Below are positions 35,773 to 44,439 of a stretch of DNA of 64,000 bases, piece by piece. Source of the DNA: Desulfobacterales bacterium. GTDB lineage: Bacteria; Desulfobacterota; Desulfobacteria; Desulfobacterales; JAFDDL01. The DNA lies in contig JAVEYW010000012.1 in the NCBI GenBank assembly GCA_034003325.1, positions 62,001 through 126,000 on the forward strand, read 5' to 3'. Numbering within the stretch: the first letter of the stretch is position 1; every line of letters begins with the position of its first letter. The notes under the pieces are model-generated. The model was not told where the DNA came from and searched no databases. It worked only from the letters and a program-made list of their open reading frames with translations. The position numbers and the translations under genes are program-made.

Positions 35773-37635
35773 CTATTCTACGGGAAAGAAAAAATCGCAA
35801 CCCTCGTTAATCTGGCCATCACAATTGTTATCTACGTTGTCATCACATGATTCTACAGCATTAGGATTGATATTCGGGTCATTGTCATTGCAGTCGCCCT
35901 GATTTTCAGTGAACCCGTCTCCGTCCTTGTCGATATCTTCCGGACAAATCAGATCCCTTCCGTTACAATCCTGGTCGATGCCATCGCCGCAGATTTCGAC
36001 GGCGCCTGGGTGAATGCTTGCGTTGTTATCGTTACAATCGCCCTGGTTTTCAGTGAACCCGTCTCCGTCGTTGTCGATATCTTCCGGACAAATCAGATCC
36101 CTTCCGTTACAATCCTGGTCGATGCCATCGCCGCAGATTTCGACGGCGCCTGGGTGAATACTTGCGTTGTTATCGTTACAATCGCCCTGGTTTTCAGTGA
36201 ACCCGTCTCCGTCGTTGTCGATATCTTCCGGACAAATCAGATCACTACCATTACAGTCCTGGTCGATGCCATCGCCGCAGATTTCGACGGCGCCTGGGTG
36301 AATGCTTGCATCCGCGTCATTGCAATCGCCCTGGTTTTCAGTGAACCCGTCTCCGTCGTTGTCAATATCTTCCGGACAAGGTAGATCACTACCGTCACAA
36401 TCCTGATCGATACCGTCTCCGCAAATTTCCATGGCGCCGGGGTGAACACTTGCATCCGCGTCATTGCAATCGCCCTGATTTTTCGTAAACCCGTCGCCGT
36501 CATTGTCGATATCCTCCGGGCAAATCAGATCAGAACCGTTGCAATCCTGATCGATACCGTCTCCGCAAATTTCCATGGCGCCGGGGTGAACACTTGCATC
36601 CGCGTCATTGCAATCGCCCTGATTCTCAGTGAAACCATCTCCGTCATCGTCCACATCATCCGGTTTGGGCGGTCTTAGACTTTGACGCTGTTCAACATCC
36701 CGAGGTGTTCTGACCCGCTGAAGCGCCGGATCCAATGATAACCGATCCGTTAACGAGGTTCTGTCCCTCAAGGACTGGAGGAATGCGCGCGGATTTGGTT
36801 TTTTGCCGATCAATCCTAAAACCTGTAGCTCGGTCAACGATTCTGAGGCTGGGGTCAGGGCGGGATCCGCTTTTAAAGCGCGTTCATAATATGAGGCCGC
36901 CAGCAGGTAATTTCCCTTGTCACTTTCATCAAAGCCTTTGAATAAAAAAATAAGCGCGGGAAAACTATAGGTCATCGGTTTTTCCAACTCTGCGACGGCC
37001 TTTTTATCCTCCGGTACTTTTTTTAGCGCTTCCAGTATTGCAAAAAGAACAGCTTTTTCCATTTTGAATATTTCTTCCAAGATGCCCTGGGCGTCGGGAA
37101 GGTCTGAAATTTTCTCGTCGACTGTTTGCAACAGGCCGGGATCGATTCCGAATTTTTCCAATTCGAAACTATAAAAATTGCCGCTTACAACATGGGCTGA
37201 GCCCAAAAGACGCCCAACCCTTGGAGAAGTATCCGGATCGACCAATCCTGATGACCCCAACCCCATTTCCTGCACTAAAGCCTGAAGTTTGGCTCGTTCG
37301 ACTACCTGAAGGCCCTCGACCTTTGAAAGATCGGTTATCAACATGTAGGCGAGGCCCTTTTGAAGCGGATCGATCTCCGTCCGTCCGGTCTTGTTAATGA
37401 AATAGAGAACAGCCAATGTGCCCGGCGTCGTAATATCCCCGATGTCTTTTTCCTGGGCCAAGGTAACTTTGGCCCAGTTCTTATGAGAACCGGTCACTAC
37501 CTGACCTGCCCATACCCAGCCGATGATCTGTGTGCATAGAAGCAAGCCGACGGCCATCATAACACATACTTTCTTCCTCATATCAACAGTTCTCCGTACG
37601 CTGTTCAGGTGGTTCTGAAATTTCTTTTTAGCCAT
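35773..37635 (-). CDS. Exported CsgG-domain protein with six MopE-like metal-binding repeats
   Basis: A 620-residue protein. After a signal peptide (VCVMMAVGLLLCTQIIGWVWA) come a CsgG-like domain (about 55-165: VVERAKLQALVQEMGLGSSG), a helical/TPR-like stretch (about 222-262: YYERALKADPAL) and six tandem 48-residue repeats (327-613). Each repeat has DxDxDGDGFTENQGDCND and ICGDGIDQDCNG, with four Cys and a calcium-loop-like acidic run. This matches the putative metal-binding motif found in the copper-binding surface protein MopE and in many surface proteins. The repeats would be periplasmic or on the surface. The start has AAGGTACAT before ATG; M19 is an alternative. Ligand (Ca or Cu) cannot be told. 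Confidence 0.85.
   Translation of the reverse strand: MAKKKFQNHLNSVRRTVDMRKKVCVMMAVGLLLCTQIIGWVWAGQVVTGSHKNWAKVTLAQEKDIGDITTPGTLAVLYFINKTGRTEIDPLQKGLAYMLITDLSKVEGLQVVERAKLQALVQEMGLGSSGLVDPDTSPRVGRLLGSAHVVSGNFYSFELEKFGIDPGLLQTVDEKISDLPDAQGILEEIFKMEKAVLFAILEALKKVPEDKKAVAELEKPMTYSFPALIFLFKGFDESDKGNYLLAASYYERALKADPALTPASESLTELQVLGLIGKKPNPRAFLQSLRDRTSLTDRLSLDPALQRVRTPRDVEQRQSLRPPKPDDVDDDGDGFTENQGDCNDADASVHPGAMEICGDGIDQDCNGSDLICPEDIDNDGDGFTKNQGDCNDADASVHPGAMEICGDGIDQDCDGSDLPCPEDIDNDGDGFTENQGDCNDADASIHPGAVEICGDGIDQDCNGSDLICPEDIDNDGDGFTENQGDCNDNNASIHPGAVEICGDGIDQDCNGRDLICPEDIDNDGDGFTENQGDCNDNNASIHPGAVEICGDGIDQDCNGRDLICPEDIDKDGDGFTENQGDCNDNDPNINPNAVESCDDNVDNNCDGQINEGCDFFFPVE
35797..36657 (-). repeat. 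Six tandem 144-bp coding repeats (MopE-like)
   Basis: The DNA encoding the six 48-residue units is itself highly repetitive. Units 4 and 5 are near-identical, as are parts of units 1-3, while unit 6 (35797-35937, nearest the stop) is the most diverged. This pattern suggests recent unequal exchange within the array, so copy number may vary between strains. Confidence 0.9.
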
Positions 37636-38383
37636 ATGTACCTTAAGAAAAACGAATCAAAGAGAGGCTCGACGCCGGTTCAGAAAAAGTCAGAAACCTT
37701 TTCGACCTTAATCAAAAAAAAGCCGTCCATAATATGGTATAGCTCGTTATAACTATCTACATTGCTTAATTGTTTTAAAAGGAAAGAGCAACCGGTAGTC
37801 GATTGACATCATGAACTCATCCGATTGTTAAAAAAAGCATAAACAATAAACCATAAAAAAGTCAAACCATATATACTAACTCAGCGATTCTTGCTAAAAA
37901 TCGTGTTCCTTAATCCGGCAAAGCCGGATGCTGGGATGCTGGGATGCTGGGATGCATAAAAGTCATTTTCACCTTTGGCGAACATACACGCAAAGGCGTG
38001 CATGTTTCTGGTAAAGGGCCTAAACCTTGGGGGCAAGTTATGAAAAGCCCTACGGCGCAAATTTGGCGGTTTCTTTTTCAAATGGCCAAGGTGAGTGTCG
38101 GAAGCCATGCCGAGAAGACCAAACGGGGCGGGGGTTTGGTTCGCTGTTTGTGAAACGTCAAGCCTCTGACAGCAAACAATCATCTTTGACGGACAAGCAA
38201 AAGTTGTGCGGGTTTTCAAGTGAAACAAACCGATGTTATGTTTACTGAAGAGCGAATGCTTTTGTTTTTGGCATTAAAAGTGCATAAAAACATGTCGGCT
38301 CAAAGGTGTCGGAAAAGACCCGGTAACGCACCTTATTGATTCAGACCGGTTTTTTGTTAACATGATAATTGGTTTTCGACATT
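37636..38383. other. Intergenic region with dispersed repeat, upstream of the MotB-like gene
   Basis: About 750 bases between the divergent MopE-repeat and MotB-like genes. It holds repeat copy B (37911-38022). The left part (37680-37870) is AT-rich and probably carries the promoter of the MopE-repeat gene. Open frames in the right part are short and lack initiation signals. Confidence 0.5.
37911..38022 (-). repeat. Dispersed structured repeat, copy B (inverted)
   Basis: The reverse complement matches copies A and C along its length, with the same palindromic ends (CCGGCTTTGCCGG and ACGC-TTTGCGT). It has three tandem GCTGGGAT units where copies A and C have two, which makes it longer. Confidence 0.85.
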
Positions 38384-39190
38384 ATGGACGAATATTCACA
38401 CGAAAACAATCCTGAAGCGGCCGAAAAGAAATCCGAAAATAGCGCTTGTTTTCAAGCCGGTACGCTGATGGATACCTTTTCGTGCCTGGCGGTTCATCGT
38501 GAGCAAGATATTTTCTTTCAGATTCGAAAACCCCGGCGGGTTCACTGGTCCATCGCATGGTCGGATTTAATGATGACTATGTTTATCCTGTTTGCCGTAA
38601 TGTTCATTTACCAGTCGGCGAACCGGGATCTCCGGTACGGCGGTATAGAGATAAAGGCGCCGGCAAAAATGTTGACCGGAAAAACGGAAAGCGACCCCGG
38701 GAAAGAAGGAGCGCCTGTTGAAACAACCGCGATAAGGATCGAAAAGAGCAAACCGCGGGAACAGCCGATGGAGGCGTTTCGCCCGGAAACACTGCAGGAT
38801 ATGAATCGAGTGGCGTTGAAAGCAGATCAGGCGGTGCGGATTATTTTACCGGCAGATCTGTTATTTGATACGGGCCGGGCTGAATTGAAAACACAGGCTA
38901 TCCTCTCGTTGCGTGAGATTGGTGACGCAATCGGCAAGACCACTGATAGGGTGACTGTTGCCGGGCATACCGATAATGTGCCGATTCATTCGGAACAATT
39001 TGCCAGCAACTGGGAGCTTTCGGCCATTAGGGCCTGCAGGGTGGCCCGTTTTTTGATTGAAGAAATGCAGGTTCCCGCCGAAAGGGTGATTATCAGCGGT
39101 TCTTCCTATTTTCAGCCGATCAACCCCAATGATACGATTGAAAACCGTTCGAAAAATCGGCGCGTTGAAATTATTCTTTCGAAAAAATAG
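38384..39190 (+). CDS. MotB-like protein with OmpA peptidoglycan-binding domain
   Basis: A stator B-type subunit of 268 residues. After a 55-residue cytoplasmic part, one transmembrane helix (SDLMMTMFILFAVMFIYQSA) begins with Asp61, equivalent to the proton-binding aspartate of MotB. A linker leads to an OmpA-like domain (about 150-268: LLFDTGRAELK, VAGHTDNVPIHSEQFASNWE, NRSKNRRVEI) that binds peptidoglycan. A TTG at 38369 would add five residues; neither start has a clear ribosome-binding site. The MotA-like partner follows 45 bases on. No flagellar genes are near. Confidence 0.85.
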   Translation: MDEYSHENNPEAAEKKSENSACFQAGTLMDTFSCLAVHREQDIFFQIRKPRRVHWSIAWSDLMMTMFILFAVMFIYQSANRDLRYGGIEIKAPAKMLTGKTESDPGKEGAPVETTAIRIEKSKPREQPMEAFRPETLQDMNRVALKADQAVRIILPADLLFDTGRAELKTQAILSLREIGDAIGKTTDRVTVAGHTDNVPIHSEQFASNWELSAIRACRVARFLIEEMQVPAERVIISGSSYFQPINPNDTIENRSKNRRVEIILSKK

Positions 39191-39235
39191 CGTTCATCAG
39201 CAGAGAATTGCCCCCGTAGCGTTGAGGAAAAATGT

Positions 39236-40144
39236 ATGGATAAGAGAATTAAAGAAAAATTGGAAACGGTTAAGGGCGTCATTCAGATTCATCGCAACCT
39301 CGTTGGACTGGTGATTTTTTTATTTTTGTTTTTTCTCGGGTTCTTTTTTCAGGGCCAAGTGGGTTTATATTTTAATTTGGCGGGAATCCTGATTGTTGTC
39401 GGCGGAACCATGGGCGCTGCCATGATCAGTTTTCGAATGCAACGGCTGCTCATCGTTTGGAAGGTCCTGAGGGTTTCTTTTAAATTAAGGGAAAAGGAGC
39501 CGGAAGAGATCATAGAGGTTTTGGTTGATTTGTCATTAAAGAGTAAGCTTAAGGGGCTTTTGTCATTGCAGGAGGACGAGGAAGAGTCGACCGTCCTTTT
39601 CTTAAGGCACGCCCTGGGGTTGCTCGTGGACGGGTATGAGGTCGCCCAGATTCGGGACTTTTTAAACACGGAAATGTATTTTTTTAGAATGCGCCGCCAG
39701 GAAATCGAGCGTATCTTGCGAACATTGGCCGAGGTTTGCCCCTCTTTTGGTTTGGTGGGCAGCGTCGTGGGGCTGATTGGCATGCTGGCGGGAATTGGTG
39801 ACACGGCGACCATATTGGCCACGATTCCCATTGCGCTTACGTCCACGCTCTATGGCGTTGTTATAGCGAATTTTTTCTTTTTGCCGATGGCCGCGCATAT
39901 AAGAGAGAGAACCGATCATGAGCTTTTGTTGCAGAAAATTATTCTTGAGGGAGTCGTCGCGATCGGCAGCAATTTGCATCCTCGCGCATTGGAAATGAAA
40001 CTGAAATCGTTTTTAACGCCCTCCCTTCGAAAGGGCAAACTGGTTTCGCTGGAACGAATCCGGGAACGGTTTCATATCGGCAATGTGGTTCACGTTGATC
40101 CTCCCGAGATGCCGGAAATGCCTTCTGAACCGGCGGCAGATTGA
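39236..40144 (+). CDS. MotA/TolQ/ExbB-family proton channel protein
   Basis: A stator A-type subunit of 302 residues, with two N-terminal helices (LVGLVIFLFLFFLGFFFQG and FNLAGILIVVGGTMGAAMIS), a cytoplasmic loop of about 100 residues rich in charge, and the conserved helix pair VCPSFGLVGSVVGLIGMLAG and ALTSTLYGVVIANFFFLPMA. These are MotA features. The tail ends in a Pro/Met/Glu-rich stretch. Start ATG at 39236 with GAGGAAAA upstream. Paired with the MotB-like gene in the order B-A, opposite to flagellar motAB; it probably powers an envelope machine rather than flagella. Confidence 0.85.
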   Translation: MDKRIKEKLETVKGVIQIHRNLVGLVIFLFLFFLGFFFQGQVGLYFNLAGILIVVGGTMGAAMISFRMQRLLIVWKVLRVSFKLREKEPEEIIEVLVDLSLKSKLKGLLSLQEDEEESTVLFLRHALGLLVDGYEVAQIRDFLNTEMYFFRMRRQEIERILRTLAEVCPSFGLVGSVVGLIGMLAGIGDTATILATIPIALTSTLYGVVIANFFFLPMAAHIRERTDHELLLQKIILEGVVAIGSNLHPRALEMKLKSFLTPSLRKGKLVSLERIRERFHIGNVVHVDPPEMPEMPSEPAAD

Positions 40145-40148
40145 CCAT

Positions 40149-40199
40149 AAATAGCCCTGGCTGCCGAAAGATTAAATAGGTAGCCAGGGCTATTTATTT
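40149..40199 (+). terminator. Rho-independent terminator after the MotA-like gene
   Basis: A perfect 14-base stem, AAATAGCCCTGGCT (40149-40162) with AGCCAGGGCTATTT (40182-40195), loop of 19 bases, followed by a T-rich tail. It lies five bases after the MotA-like stop and would end the plus-strand message; the symmetric A/T flanks could also act on the minus strand. Confidence 0.8.
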
Positions 40200-40288
40200 G
40201 GCAAAGTCACTATCGACCCGGATAGTGATTCGTTGGTGCCCATTGGATTATTGATGAAACGGCATGTGAGTATCTAACGATAGGTGGT

Positions 40289-40585
40289 TCATTCAGTAAA
40301 CCCGGAATAAAAAGCTTCATAGAGCGTTTCGCCGCCTAAAAGGTCATCAATTTTTCCATGTGTTTTTTGGCGATCGGGGCTTTTAAGCCAATTTTCCCAA
40401 TCTGCAATGGATTGCCATGTGCTGATAACCAAAAACTCCTCTGGATCATCGCAGTTTCTCAGGGTTTCACCTGATATGTATCCTGCCTGAGCCGTTGCCA
40501 TCTGTCGCATTTTCTTAAAAAGCGGCAGCATTTTTCGCGCCTTGCTTTCCGGAACCCTTCTTCTAATCAGAATTCTCACCGCCAT
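40289..40585 (-). CDS. Antibiotic biosynthesis monooxygenase-like (ABM) small protein
   Basis: A 98-residue protein with a ferredoxin-like ABM fold: VRILIRRRVPESKARKMLPL (strand and helix), AQAGYISGETLRNCDDPEEF and LVISTWQSIADWENWLKS. Members include cofactor-free monooxygenases and haem-degrading enzymes, but many are uncharacterised; the Asn/Trp/His set of haem-degrading IsdG is not evident here. It stands alone on the minus strand; no partner is apparent. Confidence 0.8.
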   Translation of the reverse strand: MAVRILIRRRVPESKARKMLPLFKKMRQMATAQAGYISGETLRNCDDPEEFLVISTWQSIADWENWLKSPDRQKTHGKIDDLLGGETLYEAFYSGFTE

Positions 40586-40794
40586 ACTTGTCTTCCTTCA
40601 TTAATCGTTTGAGCCATATGAACGAGATCAGGTGTAAAGGGGATTAAGTGTCATATGCAAACATAATATGCCAATTTGTTCCGGTCAACAAGCGTATTGT
40701 TATGATTATCTATTTTCTAAATAAATTTAGATAATAACATTTAGGACCGAATATCGGCGGTATATTTTGGATTGCGCACCAGACGTTATATTGC

Positions 40795-42690
40795 TCACTG
40801 CGTGTTTTCCATCACCACGAACATTTTGCACTGTTGGCAGTCAAAATCGAGCCGATAAGCATGATGCCCGTCGGTGATTCGCAAGGGCGCCTTGAGTACA
40901 AGCGTTTTTTTGCCGGACTTCGGACAAGCGCCCAGTTGGTGGCGAATGCAATATCGCGTGGTCATAACCGTTTTTCCGGTTGTATTGGAAAGGGTTTCAA
41001 ATGCGGGTTCGCGAAGTTGCGCGCCGTGGCGTTCGTAAAAGCGCCGGGCATACTCATTCAGAACATTGGCCTGAAAGTCCAATATTTTTTCCGGGTAGGC
41101 AACGGTGTTGGGTGTCAGCCGAAGGGTGTGACGCGGGTAATGTCGAGGCCGGATTTGAGTGAGCGCTTCAAGGACATGGCGTCTGATGCCGTTGAGGGTG
41201 CTCAAAGGGAGAAATCCCGGCGCTTCGGGATAAATCGTTATTTCCGTTACATGATAGGGGCTATTGCCCGTGCTGGTCAGCTGTGTCTGAATTTGTGCGC
41301 GTGCTCGGACCGGGTCGCGGGCAGGTTCAAATAAAGCGGCCATGACGTGATCGGCCCGGTTGCCGTCTTCATCCTTAACCAGAAGATGGATATGGGTATT
41401 ATTCTGAATAAAATTCATTTCTATACCGATACGTCGTGCCCCGGAATCTTTTTTCAGCATGCGGGAAAAAGCGTGGTCATGGTTGCGATACAACCGGGTG
41501 CCGATTGACAAGCCTTTCATGGTATTGGGATAAACGGTTTCTTTTATGATTCGGTCGACCCGGAATCCTGCCAGGGTGTTTTCCTTTGTAAAGAAACAAA
41601 GACCGTCCCCGTTGGTGAGGTCGGCATTTTGGATGCGAAATGAATCCTTTCTTACCGCGCTGATAATCCCCAAGAATTGCCCGATAGATTTTTGCGTATC
41701 CATTGAGGCGATCTTTTCTTTTCGACCGAAAAGAAAGTAGTTTGTGTAGCCACGATTAAAGGTTTTTTCGGGGTCCGCTGAAAACGTAAAGGTACTGACT
41801 CCGGCGCTGGCGCGGCGATATGCCGGGTGCGTGTCGATAAACCGATCGATGGCTATCCGGTAGGCGGCTGTGATGTTTTTGACGTAATCGATGTCCTTGT
41901 AACGGCCTTCGATTTTAAACGAGGTTACACCGGCCGCAGCCAGATCGGAAATGGCAGTGATGAGATTAAGATCTTTCAGGGATAAAAGGAATTTGTCCCG
42001 TAACACAACAGTGCCGTCGCCATCGGTCAGCGTGTAACGGGAACGACATGGCTGCGCGCAGACGCCGCGGTTGCCGCTTCTTTGGGCGATGGCCTGGCTC
42101 ATATAGCATTGGCCGCTATAGGAAACACACAGCGCTCCGTGCACAAAGGCTTCCAGTTCCCCACGGGTTTGGTTTCGAATCTCCGCCATTTCCGTTAAAG
42201 ACAATTCCCGCGCGAGGATGACGCGTTTAAACCCCACGTCTTCAAGAAATTTTACCTTTTCCGGTGTATGGTTATGCATCTGGGTACTGGCGATCAGCGG
42301 AATGGGGGGCAGGTCCAGCTCCAGGAGGCCGGCATCTTGAAGAATCAACCCGTCAGCGCCGATATTGAAAACCGAGTGAATGATTTGCAGTGCTTCCGGC
42401 ATTTCCTGGTCTGTCAGAATCGTATTGAGCGCTACATATACCCGGGCATAGAACATGTGTGCATAACGGACTAATTCCGTGATTTCCGAAATAGTGTTGC
42501 CGGCTCCGGCCCTGGCACCGAATTTGGGAGCGCCGATATACACAGCATCGGCTCCGTGATCAATGGCAGCTATTCCGATTTGAACGTTGCCGGCCGGCGC
42601 CAGAAGTTCAAGCGGTATTTGAGCGGCGCCGGGTTTTTCTATTCGGGATACCAGCGCATGGCCATCGTTTGGTTGTTTAATCATCTTCAT
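40795..42690 (-). CDS. Peptidase U32 family protein, RlhA/YdcP-like
   Basis: A 631-residue U32-family protein; members of this length class include RlhA, which hydroxylates a cytidine of 23S rRNA, while others are collagenase-like. It opens with LELLAPAGNVQIGIAAIDHG and ADAVYIGAPKFGAR. The Cys-containing signature EAFVHGALCVSYSGQCYMSQ and NRGVCAQPCRSRY carries the four iron-sulphur-type cysteines expected in the RlhA group. The C-terminus has further Cys pairs (IRHQLGACPK and DFDCQQCKMF). No signal peptide; cytoplasmic. I favour an RNA-hydroxylase function over proteolysis. Confidence 0.8.
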   Translation of the reverse strand: MKMIKQPNDGHALVSRIEKPGAAQIPLELLAPAGNVQIGIAAIDHGADAVYIGAPKFGARAGAGNTISEITELVRYAHMFYARVYVALNTILTDQEMPEALQIIHSVFNIGADGLILQDAGLLELDLPPIPLIASTQMHNHTPEKVKFLEDVGFKRVILARELSLTEMAEIRNQTRGELEAFVHGALCVSYSGQCYMSQAIAQRSGNRGVCAQPCRSRYTLTDGDGTVVLRDKFLLSLKDLNLITAISDLAAAGVTSFKIEGRYKDIDYVKNITAAYRIAIDRFIDTHPAYRRASAGVSTFTFSADPEKTFNRGYTNYFLFGRKEKIASMDTQKSIGQFLGIISAVRKDSFRIQNADLTNGDGLCFFTKENTLAGFRVDRIIKETVYPNTMKGLSIGTRLYRNHDHAFSRMLKKDSGARRIGIEMNFIQNNTHIHLLVKDEDGNRADHVMAALFEPARDPVRARAQIQTQLTSTGNSPYHVTEITIYPEAPGFLPLSTLNGIRRHVLEALTQIRPRHYPRHTLRLTPNTVAYPEKILDFQANVLNEYARRFYERHGAQLREPAFETLSNTTGKTVMTTRYCIRHQLGACPKSGKKTLVLKAPLRITDGHHAYRLDFDCQQCKMFVVMENTQ

Positions 42691-42927
42691 TGTGCTGCCA
42701 AAAGTCTGCGCCTACGGTTCGTTGCGCCTCACGGTATTCGGTTGGGTGCTGAACTTATCGAAAATTGCCGGCTCATTACCCTTTCCAACCCGACTATAAA
42801 TGCAGGAGCCCCTTGTTTGTCAACGATTAGTTCGGCGGTTAACGGTTTGGGGGTGCGGCTCAGGGGAGCATAATCGGTTGCCTGTTCAGCCTTTGGATTG
42901 CCTGTTGCGAGTGATTTTTTTCTTTGA

Positions 42928-44124
42928 TTGGAGGATTCGCTCCAGATTCTGTCTCATGCTTATGTAAGTAAATTATATTTAACGGTTGCGTTTATGGCGC
43001 TTTTGCGCATTAAAAGCCCGGAACAACTCAAGGCGAAATCGCCTGGAGAGCTTGGTATTATTCTGGGTCTCGATCGTATTCCGGAAGTAAAGACCCTGCG
43101 CCGGAAACTCACAGAGATGGGGCAAAACGGTAAATCGTTGGAGTTTATGACGGAGTTGACCCGACGGTGGTGCGATGATGATCTTGATGCCATCGGCTTT
43201 GTGTATATCGACGGTCACGTCAGGCGCTACAATGGCCGTAAGCACAAGCTGCCTAAAACGCATGTAGCCCGCCGACGGCTTTGCATGCCGGCTGCCACTG
43301 ATTTTTGGGTCAACGATGCCGACCGCAAACCGCTTTTTGTCTTTACCGCGGAGGTAAACGACAGCCTGCTGTCGATGGTAAATGGCCAGATAATCCCGTA
43401 TATGAAAAAGCTGGCCGGTGAAAGGCGGATTACGCTCATTTTCGATAGAGAGGGCTGGAGCCCAAAGAATTTTGCCGAATGGTTTAAAGCTGGCGTGGAT
43501 GTGATTACTTACCGCAAGGGCAAGTATGAACCCTGGCCTGAGGACTGCTTCATTGAAGCTCAAGGCCGGCTTTCCGGAAAGCCCATTACCTATCGTTTGG
43601 CAGAGAGGAGCGTTCTTGTGAGCAAATCGTTCTGGATGCGCGAAGTTTGACGCCTTTGTGATTCCGGCCACAAGACATCGGTTATGACCCCCTGGCAGGA
43701 TCTGAGCGTCGAGCAGATTGCCGCAGCTTGTTTTCCCGATGGAGTCAGGAGAATTTTTTCCGGTACATGCGTAATGAATATAGCCTGGATCATCTCATCA
43801 CCTACGATGTTGAAGAAGCCGACGGTGATCGCCTGGTGCCTTGTCCGCGATACAAGGAGAAAGCAAATTTCCCGCGCACGCGATGAAGGCCGTGCTTTTT
43901 TGAAAGGCCTATTTGAACGACCTGCGGACATCCTGCCCGATAAGATGGCCGAAATCATATCGGTCAATTTTCATCCGATGGCCAATCCGCGGTTTAATAG
44001 GGCACTAAACGAACTGTGCGAGATGATGAATCAAGAAGAATTTCTGTTTCCACAGACCCGGCTAAAAATTGTCTTTGGCGCTATGGCCGTTGCATCTGGA
44101 ATTGCGCCATATCAGGAGTTCTGA
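42928..44124 (+). pseudogene. Decayed DDE transposase with in-frame TGA and frameshift
   Basis: The first part (42928-43650) reads as a transposase: YIDGHVRRYNGRKHKLPKTH and LIFDREGWSPKNFAEWF contain typical catalytic-core acids. It is stopped by TGA at 43648-43650 and continues in the same frame with RLCDSGHKTSVMTPW. A frameshift follows near 43730: the sequence FFRYMRNEYSLDHLITYDVE lies in another frame, and the original frame resumes by about 43880 up to PYQEF. The N-terminal region before the start is missing. It is a clear inactive remnant and marks the left side of the AT-rich region. Confidence 0.85.
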
Positions 44125-44439
44125 ATTTGAATTCGTCAAATTTTAAAGATGGGTGAAATGGATGAATTCGTATTTTTTCAAATTGGGGGAAACCAAAGTA
44201 AATTGGATAGATACTTGAATATTTTTGTAGATTCAGAACAGAAAATTGAAAAAAAAATTGCTAAAAAAACTTGACATGAGAAAGGTGCTTCCTATATATT
44301 TGAACAAACGTTTGGTAAAAATTATAACCTTCCATCATTATTATATGTTATGTATCCTATTTACAAGAAAATCGCTTTAAATAATCAATGAAAAGAAACT
44401 TACGCATTTTATATTAACGGGTTCGGAAAGGGAGTGGCC
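44125..44439. other. Intergenic region with promoter and operator for the acyl-CoA dehydrogenase
   Basis: A 315-base AT-rich stretch between the transposase remnant and the acyl-CoA dehydrogenase gene. The promoter and palindrome at 44271-44317 lie in it, followed by a 5' leader of about 120 bases that contains no other structure I could see. Confidence 0.5.
44271..44317 (+). promoter_or_regulatory. Promoter with palindromic operator upstream of acyl-CoA dehydrogenase
   Basis: TTGACA at 44271-44276 and TATATT at 44295-44300 are 18 bases apart, a good sigma-70 pair. The palindromic core CAAACGTTTG lies within AACAAACGTTTGGTA (44303-44317), at the expected transcription start. The same 15 bases occur at 52600-52614 before the acyl-CoA ligase. 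A TetR-type repressor would be the simplest ligand, by analogy with other acyl-CoA degradation regulons; no such gene is in the window. Confidence 0.65.

Noticed and set aside
35797-36657. Regularly spaced repeats that might be read as a CRISPR array
   Set aside because: The unit is 144 bp, in frame, and encodes MopE-like metal-binding segments of a protein; there are no short repeats with unrelated spacers.
32003-37635. A curli (CsgG) secretion system
   Set aside because: Only CsgG-like domains are present; no CsgA, CsgB, CsgE or CsgF genes, and the domains lack the pore-forming hairpins.
38384-40144. A Zorya anti-phage system or flagellar stator
   Set aside because: The MotA/MotB-like pair is there, but no ZorC, ZorD or ZorE-like gene follows, and there are no flagellar genes in the window. 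I therefore keep only the generic call.
43648-43650. In-frame TGA in the DDE transposase as selenocysteine
   Set aside because: The position is not a redox site, no stem-loop of SECIS type was recognised just behind it, and the gene also has a frameshift, so it is decay.
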